This document shows positions 8,101 through 14,874 of a stretch of DNA of 33,980 nucleotides, piece after piece. Source of the DNA: an uncultured Enterobacter sp. (lineage in GTDB: Bacteria > Pseudomonadota > Gammaproteobacteria > Enterobacterales > Enterobacteriaceae); the NCBI GenBank assembly GCA_946477805.1, contig CAMKZP010000003.1:1-33980 (forward strand), read 5' to 3'. Each line of letters opens with the position of its first letter. Within the stretch, counting starts at the first letter, position 1. The position numbers were made by a program, and so were the translations under genes. The notes under the pieces are model-generated. The model was not told the DNA's origin. It was given only the letters and a program-made list of their open reading frames with translations, and ran no database searches.

Positions 8101-10351
8101 TTCGCCCCTGCAGGCTGACGCTGATCCCCTTCTCATCGATGCCCGTCACGGTCACGGCGTCCCCGCCCTTCAGGCGCGTTCCCTGCGTCTGGCCCAGCAC
8201 CGCCAGACGGTCGCCTTCAGCCACCTGCAGGGTGCCGGTGCGGTAGAGTGACCAGCTGCTGTCGAGCTCCGTCAGGCGGGTCACCTGCGTTTTGCCCTCC
8301 GCGTTGCGCAGCGTCAGGCTGTTGTTTCGGGCAGTAACGCGATCGATAACAAAGCGCTCGCGGCTGCGTTCTTCGGCGTTCCAGCGCTCCATCACCATGC
8401 CCTCGCGGTAGTGGTCCCGCACCTGCTGATGGCGCCCGTCAAGCCACACCGGCTCAAGCGTGGTGATGCTGATATCGCGCTCACCCAGCACCTTTTCATT
8501 TTTGAGGGCATCGCGAACAGATGATGCCAGCGCCGCCTGCTCGCGGGAGCCGCTGATTTGCACCACGGCCTCCTCGCCTGCCCGGATACCCTTCGCGAAG
8601 TCTATCGCCAGGCGGCCGTAGCGCTCGCGCCTGTCCGGCTCGCTGATGACCGAGACGCGGGTTTTCTCACCGCCCCGCCAGGCAAGCGTGTTGATGCCCG
8701 CCTCTTTCATGACGGTCAGGGCGCTGCCGGTTCCGGTACGCTGACCGCTGTCGGCGATCAGCAGCTGGACGTTATGGCGCAGGGCGCCGTCGAGCAGCGT
8801 CAGTGTCTCTTTCAGCGTCAGCTTCTCGCCCTGATCGACAATCAGCGTGCTGCCGGGGATGAAGGTCATGCCTTCAGTCAGGCCACGCCGGTCGGTGATA
8901 AGCTCGCCGCTGAGACGCTCATCCCTGGCCAGGTTTGCGGCCGAACGGCGATCGGCGGCCATAATCTGCACGTCGCGGCCCTGCTCTCGGGCCATCATGG
9001 CCAGTTCCGCCACGCGCTCGCGCTGTCCGGCCGCGCCACCCTGTCCTGAGATAATGGCCACCGGCGAGCGATCCTGCGCCAGCACGCTGACGGCGTCTCC
9101 GAACGGGCGGCTGCGGGGAACGCTTTTGTCGGGAAAGACGTCCACGCGCCCCTGCAGCTGCAGCTCGCGGGACAGCGCTGATACGGACAACTCGTCCAGA
9201 ACGTGAACGTTCGAGGTGAACAGGCCTTTCTCTTTATCGAGCGGGATCAGCTGCTCGTTTTTGATGGCCGCATCGATACCCTCCCGCGCCTGCTCCACCA
9301 TGCCGGGCCGCGCGGGCAGCTGACCGAGGGTGGTGGCCAGCAGCCCGGAGTAGGTAAACCGCGCCCGCCGGTCGCTCAGTATGGCAATGGACTGTCCCAC
9401 TGCCGCGCCCGCATCTGCAGGCTCCGGCGCATTTACCGGGATATCGCCGGCCTGCATGCGCCGATCTGCGGCCTCGCGGTAGGCTTTAATGTCAAAGCCC
9501 GTCTCCTTCAGGGTGGTCATCCATTCGGCCATGCGCTGCTCAGGGTCAACCTTCTGCTTAGACTGGCGGGTATCGAGCGCCGCCACGTCGCGCGACTTCA
9601 GGGACGCATCGTCCCCGACCGCCTCTCGAATGGCCTTGCTGCGGCTGGAGTACGGCTCCGTCGGAACGCCCTTCAGCTCCCACATCCCGTGTTTGCCGAC
9701 CGTCTCTGTCTCATAGCCCATCGCCGTCACGTCGTCCTTCAGCGCGGCGCGGTACAGGCGCCCAAAGGCTATCTGGTTCGCGTAGACGTTCTCGATAAAG
9801 CCGGTCTTACCAACCTTATCGCTGCTGAGCGTGCGCCAGGTGCCGTCGTGTTGCGTGGCGTTGGCCACCACGGCGTGGGTGTGCAGCTGCGGCTCCTGGT
9901 CACGACTGGTGTCATGGTTGAACAGCGCCATCACCAGGTTGCCGGTCAGCTGCGTCTCACTCTTGCCGTCGGTCATGACGCGCGTGGAGGCGAGCGCCTC
10001 GATCTGCTTAATGGCCGTGTCCACGGCGCGGTTGTGGGCATCAATGAGCCGCGTATCGCCGCCCAGCATGGCCATCATCGAGATGCTCTTGGGCGCCGAA
10101 AACGTCAGATCGTAGCCAGGACGGTGTTTGTTGGCGCCGTCCTGAGTACGGCTGAGGTCGCTGCCGTCCGGAAGCTTGCCCTCGAGGACACGGGTAAAGG
10201 TCTTCACGTCCACGCTGCCGCTCAGGCCCAGCGCCTTAGCGCCCTCACCCGCCCAGCGTTCGCCCATGCTGCCGATAACGTAGTAGTTGTCCTTGTCGGT
10301 ATAGTAGTTGCCCACACTGCCGGCAGACTTAACCGATCCGATGCTCATCAT
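5108..10351 (-). CDS. traI: TraI relaxase/helicase (MOBF)
   Basis: 1747 aa. N-terminal SVGNYYTDKDNYYVIGSMGERWAG relaxase tyrosines, HTHAVVANAT metal-binding histidines, helicase motif QGYAGVGKTTQ. Confidence 0.98.
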   Translation of the reverse strand: MMSIGSVKSAGSVGNYYTDKDNYYVIGSMGERWAGEGAKALGLSGSVDVKTFTRVLEGKLPDGSDLSRTQDGANKHRPGYDLTFSAPKSISMMAMLGGDTRLIDAHNRAVDTAIKQIEALASTRVMTDGKSETQLTGNLVMALFNHDTSRDQEPQLHTHAVVANATQHDGTWRTLSSDKVGKTGFIENVYANQIAFGRLYRAALKDDVTAMGYETETVGKHGMWELKGVPTEPYSSRSKAIREAVGDDASLKSRDVAALDTRQSKQKVDPEQRMAEWMTTLKETGFDIKAYREAADRRMQAGDIPVNAPEPADAGAAVGQSIAILSDRRARFTYSGLLATTLGQLPARPGMVEQAREGIDAAIKNEQLIPLDKEKGLFTSNVHVLDELSVSALSRELQLQGRVDVFPDKSVPRSRPFGDAVSVLAQDRSPVAIISGQGGAAGQRERVAELAMMAREQGRDVQIMAADRRSAANLARDERLSGELITDRRGLTEGMTFIPGSTLIVDQGEKLTLKETLTLLDGALRHNVQLLIADSGQRTGTGSALTVMKEAGINTLAWRGGEKTRVSVISEPDRRERYGRLAIDFAKGIRAGEEAVVQISGSREQAALASSVRDALKNEKVLGERDISITTLEPVWLDGRHQQVRDHYREGMVMERWNAEERSRERFVIDRVTARNNSLTLRNAEGKTQVTRLTELDSSWSLYRTGTLQVAEGDRLAVLGQTQGTRLKGGDAVTVTGIDEKGISVSLQGRKTQVVLAAGSSPFTAPKVGQGWVESPGRSVSDSATVYASLTQREMDNATLNGLARSGAEVRLYSAQTVQKTEDKLSRQSAWSVVTAQVKEAAGKDSLGDALAHQKAALHTPEQQAIHLAIPSLESNGLAFTRPQLMAAAKDFAQDRLSLVAIEDEIARQTRSGALISVPVSQGNGLQQLVSRQSYNAEKSIIRHVLEGKDAVTPLMGSVPDAQLAGLTDGQQNATRMILESPDRFTLVQGYAGVGKTTQFRAVMSAIGTLPEQEQPRVIGMAPTHRAVSEMRDAGVPESQTLAAFIHDTQQQLRGGERPDFSNVLFLVDESSMVGNADMAKAYSLIAGGGGRAVSSGDTDQLQPIAPGQPFRLLQKRSAIDTAVMQEIVRQTPELRPAVYSLIGRNIGGALTTIESVAPQQVPRRPDAWQPESSVMEFSREHEKAIAAAIKAGDLTPGGQPETLLEAIVKDYTGRTPQAQAQTIVMTALNADRRQLNAMIHDARRTAGELGEKEAIVPVLTPANIRDGELRRMDTWQAHGSSMVLLDNTYYRIEALDKDAHLVTLKDAQGNTRSLSPAQAATEGVTLYRPDTIAVSPGDRMRFSKSDNERGFVANSVWTVSDIKGDSVTLTDGKQTRTVNPSAERAEQHIDLAYAVTVNGAQGASEPFSISLQGTDGGRKQMVSFESAYVALSRMKQHAQVYTDNRDKWVAAMEKSQAKSTAHDIVEPRNDRAAANAARLTATAKALGEVPAGRAALRQAGLQPESTMAKFISPGRKYPQPHVALPAFDRNGRQAGVWLSTLTSGDGQLQGLGGEGRVMGSEDAAFAGLQASRNGESLMARDMEEGVRLARENPQSGVVVRIGDAEGRPWNPGAITGGRVWADGVPDAAGTQQGEKIPPEVLAQQALEAQQMRELEKRAEDAVCELARGGEKSAEPADAVRELARELSDEKGRERSPAVTLPESPDVRVRDEAVSRVANENVQRDRLQQMERETVRVLEREKIPGGD

Positions 10352-10387
10352 CAGGCTTTTTCCCCCGCCTTAATGACCAGACCTCTC

Positions 10388-10457
10388 AAAGGTATATACC
10401 TTTGACATATACAACCACTCAAACCATAATGGATATACGAAGTGTATATACCCTTGA
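10388..10457 (+). promoter_or_regulatory. Putative autoregulatory operator/promoter of the toxin-antitoxin operon
   Basis: Near-identical repeats GTATATACCTTTGA (10392-10405) and GTATATACCCTTGA (10444-10457). The first sits within the palindrome AAAGGTATATACCTTT. Located immediately upstream of the antitoxin ATG. Confidence 0.6.
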
Positions 10458-10468
10458 TGGAGGAAATT

Positions 10469-10696
10469 ATGAACACTACGCTTTTTTTTAGTAACCGAAC
10501 CCAGGCCGTCAGACTCCCAAAAGCAGTCTCTTTTCCGGAAGGCGTAAAAGAGGTTGAAGTCATTGCTGTTGGTAAAAGCAGACTTATTACTCCAGCCGGA
10601 GAGTCCTGGGATAGCTGGTTTGATGGTGAGTGTGTCAGCACTGATTTTATGAGTGGCAGAGAGCAGCCGTCTGAACAAGAGCGGGAAGGCTTCTGA
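10469..10696 (+). CDS. vapB: VapB/VagC-type antitoxin (AbrB-like DNA-binding domain)
   Basis: MNTTLFFSNRTQAVRLPKAVSFPEGVKEVEVIAVGKSRLITPAGESWDSWF matches the VapB/VagC pattern (N-R-x-Q-A-V-R-L-P). RBS GGAGGA upstream. The first in-frame GTG at 10442 is less likely. Confidence 0.9.
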   Translation: MNTTLFFSNRTQAVRLPKAVSFPEGVKEVEVIAVGKSRLITPAGESWDSWFDGECVSTDFMSGREQPSEQEREGF

Positions 10697-11094
10697 TGCT
10701 GAAATTCATGCTTGATACCAACATCTGCATTTTTACTATTAAAAACAAACCGGAACATGTCAGAGAACGCTTTAACCTCAATACATCCAGGATGTGTATC
10801 AGCTCTGTCACCCTGATGGAACTGATCTACGGTGCGGAGAAAAGTCAGGCTCCAGAACGGAATCTGTCCGTAGTCGAGGGTTTTGTGTCCAGACTTGAAG
10901 TTCTGGACTATGACGCGCTGGCAGCAATACATAGCGGGCAAATTCGCGCCGAGCTTGCCCGGAAAGGAACTCCTGTTGGCCCTTATGATCAAATGATTGC
11001 AGGCCATGCGCGAAGTCGCGGACTGATCGTAGTGACAAATAATATCAAGGAGTTTGAGCGTATACCGGGGCTTCGTACTGAAGACTGGTGTTAA
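10696..11094 (+). CDS. vapC: VapC/VagD-type PIN-domain ribonuclease toxin
   Basis: MLKFMLDTNICIFTIKN...SSVTLMELIYGAEKS...DQMIAGHARSRGLIVVTNNIKEFERIPGLRTEDW is a complete PIN domain. Start overlaps the antitoxin stop (TGATG). Confidence 0.93.
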   Translation: MLKFMLDTNICIFTIKNKPEHVRERFNLNTSRMCISSVTLMELIYGAEKSQAPERNLSVVEGFVSRLEVLDYDALAAIHSGQIRAELARKGTPVGPYDQMIAGHARSRGLIVVTNNIKEFERIPGLRTEDWC

Positions 11095-11102
11095 TTTCAG
11101 CA

Positions 11103-13289
11103 TTAAACATAACCTCCTGGCTCAAGATCCTCATCATGCGACCGGTGAACATTGATGTTCACCTCCTCGCGCCGCTGCCGCTCCTGCGGGGACATCTCGT
11201 CCTGCTCCGCCTGCCAGGCTTCCCATGCGCTCATATCAATAACCTCGCCAGTTTCATCGATGCCTGGCGGTAGCTGCTCTGCCTCCTCCGCTTTTGTCTC
11301 AAGCATTGACTCCGTTCCGCCGGTACCCGCGACGGCAGCTGTTGTAGCGGCTGCAGCCACCGGAGCCGGACACTCCGCTGGCTGCTGTGGCTGCTGTGGC
11401 TGCTGTGGCTGCTGTGGCTGCTGTGGCTGACCAGCATTCTCCGGGCTGAACGCCGGAGCAACGGCTTCCGCATCCGGCTCGAAAAGCATGGCCACGCTTC
11501 GGGACTCCGCCTCACGGGCCGCGAGTGCCGCATTGAGGCGCTGCTCGGCCTTGTCATCAATATGGCGTTGGATAAACTCGGGGGCCACCTTCGGGCGCTC
11601 CTGATATTGCAGATCCATCTTCACCGCCGGATACGGTCCGGGAAGGGTGACGTAGCAGGACAGATCGGGCAGCGTCTGGATATCGGAGTAGCTAACCAGC
11701 GTCACGCGCTCCATATCCTTGCCGACCGAGGTGCCGTCACGCACCGGGTCCACACCATAGGAATACTGCTCAGAGGCCTTGAGGATTTCTTTCTCACCGA
11801 TTTCACCGGCGGCAAATTCTGCGATGTTGCGCGAGGGCGAGCGGAAGAACGCTCGGGTGTTCAGCACGTCGAACAGCGTTTCCGCTGGCTTCTGCCCGTA
11901 GATATCCTCCAGCTGGGCGTAGGACTGGATGCCGATAACGTAGCAGCCGCCGAACTTACGCGCCTCCGGCAGGATCTCAACCAGGTCCGGCAGCTTGTGC
12001 AGGGTTGGCAGCTCGTCGGCAAAAATCCAGACGCGCCGGTTGCGGTTCTCCCCCATGGCCAGCAGGCCACGAATGGCAATAGACAGCCACATGGAGATAA
12101 CCGGCTTCAGGGAAGCGTGGGTGTCGGCATTGGAGGAGATGAACAGCCAGCCGTTCCGGCCGTCCTCGCGTACGCCGCGCATCCAGTCGCGGATAGTGAA
12201 GGACTCGCCGTTGTGCTCGATGCCCTGCAGATAGCGGATGGCCTTAACGTAGTTGGTCAGCACCGCACGAATGGAGATGGCCGTCTTTTCGATTTTCTCC
12301 TCAACCAGGTTCGCTGCAGGTGAATTCTGCAGGTAAGAGCGCAGCTTCTCTATTTTGATGGAGAGCAGCGTATCCACGAGTTTGCTGTAGCTGCGGTCCT
12401 TGTCGTTACGCATCAGGTAGGCGGCTTCGGCAAAGATGGTGCGACCGGAGCCCTGCCAGAAGGGGTCTTCCTTTGTGCCCATCGGGATGAGGGTATTAGA
12501 GACGTTATCGAAGTCAGGCTGAGTCAGGCACTCGCGCCATAAATCCCAGGCCGCGCAGCGCGTATCCAGCGGATTAAGTATCTTGTCGATCGCCGGGTCA
12601 TAGTAGCTTTTCACAAACTCGCAGGAACGGTCGTAGACGATGACCATATCGCCGCGCTTGCGGGCGTAGTTCATCAGGCGGCGGATAACCTCAGACTTAC
12701 CCGATCCGACGGTACCGTGCAGGCAGAAGTTCTGTATTTCCGAGTTTTTGATAAGCGGCAAATCACCAATTTTGATATCGGAGGCCAGACCGTCGCGCTT
12801 CAGCATTCTGGCCACCTCTTTGGGATCGTCGGTCAGCTGGCGTCCGCCCGTGACCTCATCCTCGCTCTGCTGTTTGCCCTGATGGCCCAGAATCCAGGTG
12901 GTGACGAAGAAGGCGATAACGCAGATCACGGCCGCAATGATGGCCGCGAGGATGAAAGCGGCCCAGACCTGGTCGGCACACCAGGCAACGTACTTGTCCT
13001 GCAGCAGCTGCTGCGCGTTGTACTTAAGTTCTTTCCCGTAGTACCGGATCGTATATACCGGTTGCGACTTGAAAATATCGCGCATGGGGGCAAGCATCTG
13101 GCACCAGTACCAGGCCATGCCGTTAACGAACGTCTGCCACGACAGCTTCACCGTCAGCGTCAGGGCGACGATTATCCCGAAGAGAATAACGAGGCAGTAC
13201 AAGATGATGTTGGCGATCTGGCTGAACATGCGGATGCGCATGCTCGCGATCTGACCGCCCTGGGTCATATCCTTGGCATTAAAACTCAT
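11103..13289 (-). CDS. traD: TraD type IV coupling protein
   Basis: 728 aa. [29 protein letters not shown]-terminus, [16 protein letters not shown] Walker A, C-terminal QQP repeat tract and [10 protein letters not shown] tail. Confidence 0.97.
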   Translation of the reverse strand: MSFNAKDMTQGGQIASMRIRMFSQIANIILYCLVILFGIIVALTLTVKLSWQTFVNGMAWYWCQMLAPMRDIFKSQPVYTIRYYGKELKYNAQQLLQDKYVAWCADQVWAAFILAAIIAAVICVIAFFVTTWILGHQGKQQSEDEVTGGRQLTDDPKEVARMLKRDGLASDIKIGDLPLIKNSEIQNFCLHGTVGSGKSEVIRRLMNYARKRGDMVIVYDRSCEFVKSYYDPAIDKILNPLDTRCAAWDLWRECLTQPDFDNVSNTLIPMGTKEDPFWQGSGRTIFAEAAYLMRNDKDRSYSKLVDTLLSIKIEKLRSYLQNSPAANLVEEKIEKTAISIRAVLTNYVKAIRYLQGIEHNGESFTIRDWMRGVREDGRNGWLFISSNADTHASLKPVISMWLSIAIRGLLAMGENRNRRVWIFADELPTLHKLPDLVEILPEARKFGGCYVIGIQSYAQLEDIYGQKPAETLFDVLNTRAFFRSPSRNIAEFAAGEIGEKEILKASEQYSYGVDPVRDGTSVGKDMERVTLVSYSDIQTLPDLSCYVTLPGPYPAVKMDLQYQERPKVAPEFIQRHIDDKAEQRLNAALAAREAESRSVAMLFEPDAEAVAPAFSPENAGQPQQPQQPQQPQQPQQPAECPAPVAAAATTAAVAGTGGTESMLETKAEEAEQLPPGIDETGEVIDMSAWEAWQAEQDEMSPQERQRREEVNINVHRSHDEDLEPGGYV
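11377..11430. repeat. Short in-frame tandem repeat encoding (QQP)n in TraD
   Basis: Repeated GGCTGCTGT units at 11380-11428, translating to [16 protein letters not shown]. Confidence 0.9.
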
Positions 13290-13347
13290 GATGTCGGTCC
13301 GGTAGAGAAGGTGAGTGCCGTCACACTGGCGGTAAGGGCAAACTATT

Positions 13348-13402
13348 CCGGCGATGCCGGCAACCCTTTATGGCCGCACAAAGAATTTGTGCAGCCATAA
13401 AG
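13348..13402. other. Tandem hairpins in the traT-traD intergenic region
   Basis: CCGGC-GAT-GCCGG (13348-13360), then CTTTATGGCcGCACAAA-GAA-TTTGTGCaGCCATAAAG (13366-13402), a 17-bp stem with one mismatch. Confidence 0.75.
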
Positions 13403-13470
13403 CGTTAGCGTTGAAAAGCGGGAGGTAGTGCTCAGAGTGGCAGGGCGGCGGGTCCGCCCTGCCAGGCCTG

Positions 13471-14202
13471 TCAGAGAATGTTGGCCACGGATTTGGCAAG
13501 CTGTTCTTCAAGAACCGGCTGGGCTTCCGGGAACTTCAGGTTGACCTTGTTCGCGTTGGACACGATACGGGTCTGGTACTTATGCTGATTTCCCTGCTCT
13601 GAACTGGTCTGGATTTTGGCACCTGATGTACCCTGACGCAGCGCAGCAACGTTGTCAGTGGTGACGACCGCGTTGGTGCGCTCAGCAATCTGCACGTCAG
13701 TGATCATGGTGTAGTTGATGTCTTCAACCATAGCGTCTGCAGCCATGCCGACCAGGCCGGCGGCAAGCCCGACGCCTAATGTGGCACCGGCTGAACTGGA
13801 GTTGTAGGCCGTAATCCCCGCACCCAGCGCAGCACCGGCTGCAGCACCTTCATAGCCGCGACTCAGCCAGCTCTGTGCATCGCGCAGGTCCATTTTATCG
13901 GCTTTAAGCACGTTGGCCTGAATCCAGTAGTAGGCTTTGTCCGGAGAAGAGACGACCTGATAGCCTTTGGCTTTAACCGCGTCAGCGACCTTAGCCTGCA
14001 GCCCGCTCATGTCTTTGTCAGAGGTATTTTTGATTTGCAGATAAACGGTGCGTTCCGAGGAAGGCTCCAGCCAGATGGTTTCACTCATCTGAGTTTTAAC
14101 CTCGAGGTTACGTTTCTTGATTGCTGTACTCATCGCACCACATCCAGATAGGGAAATAACTGAACCAAGAATAACAATAGAGGCAATTTTCTTTAACTTC
14201 AT
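13471..14202 (-). CDS. traT: TraT surface-exclusion lipoprotein
   Basis: Lipobox [30 protein letters not shown] and a near-canonical TraT sequence. Confidence 0.98.
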   Translation of the reverse strand: MKLKKIASIVILGSVISLSGCGAMSTAIKKRNLEVKTQMSETIWLEPSSERTVYLQIKNTSDKDMSGLQAKVADAVKAKGYQVVSSPDKAYYWIQANVLKADKMDLRDAQSWLSRGYEGAAAGAALGAGITAYNSSSAGATLGVGLAAGLVGMAADAMVEDINYTMITDVQIAERTNAVVTTDNVAALRQGTSGAKIQTSSEQGNQHKYQTRIVSNANKVNLKFPEAQPVLEEQLAKSVANIL

Positions 14203-14313
14203 CCTGAATTCCTTGTTAAAAGTAAACAGCAGTGTAGATTCCCGCCGGAACTGGCAGGCATTTTGGAAAATTCTTAATATTATGAGATATGATTATTTTA
14301 CTTAAAAGGACTG

Positions 14314-14874
14314 TTATTGAGTCTCTTTTGATACGGATTGTTCCTGTGTATTAATCTGGCTCTCTTTCGCAGCAATGATAAGATCAGACAATGCGCTTAA
14401 CTGATAGCGACTCAGATCAAAATTTAAAGCAAAGACAAATAGAAAAGCGCTGCTAATCGCCCAAACAAACGACCAAACACCGCCTAAGCCTGAAGCACCG
14501 CATGCAATAACGGCTATTATGTATAACGTCGAATACACAACATAATAAGCCCGCAGCTTATCGCCTAACACGCTGAATATCAGACTGTTCTTTCTGAATG
14601 ATTCTGGAATTGACAGATATAAAGCCCTGCTGTTTGCTGTACAGGCCATGAAAAACACAGTGATAACAAGACTCAGCGGACTTGTAAACCACAACGTGCT
14701 TCTATCGCTAAAAGCATAGCCAGTTATCGCAGGAACTGCAGCCATCCACAGCATGGTCAAAAAACCAGGTCTGACACATTCCCAAACGCCTGGCACAACT
14801 ATACTTTTATGAGTAAATAGTTCCCTAAGGTCTCTAATTTCTTTTTGTATAACTTGATGTGTTAAATTAGTCAC
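14314..14874 (-). CDS. traS: TraS-position inner-membrane protein, probable entry-exclusion protein
   Basis: 186-aa multi-pass hydrophobic ORF between traG and traT. Assigned by position and topology, since TraS sequences diverge. Confidence 0.65.
   Translation of the reverse strand: MTNLTHQVIQKEIRDLRELFTHKSIVVPGVWECVRPGFLTMLWMAAVPAITGYAFSDRSTLWFTSPLSLVITVFFMACTANSRALYLSIPESFRKNSLIFSVLGDKLRAYYVVYSTLYIIAVIACGASGLGGVWSFVWAISSAFLFVFALNFDLSRYQLSALSDLIIAAKESQINTQEQSVSKETQ

Noticed and set aside
10351-11103. 250-aa minus-strand ORF between traI and traD
   Set aside because: Antisense to the vapBC pair, whose PIN and AbrB-like signatures are clear on plus. Considered as a possible tra gene because of strand and rejected on sequence.
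12717-13400. 227-aa plus-strand ORF
   Set aside because: Antisense to the traD N-terminus and the hairpin region. No domain.
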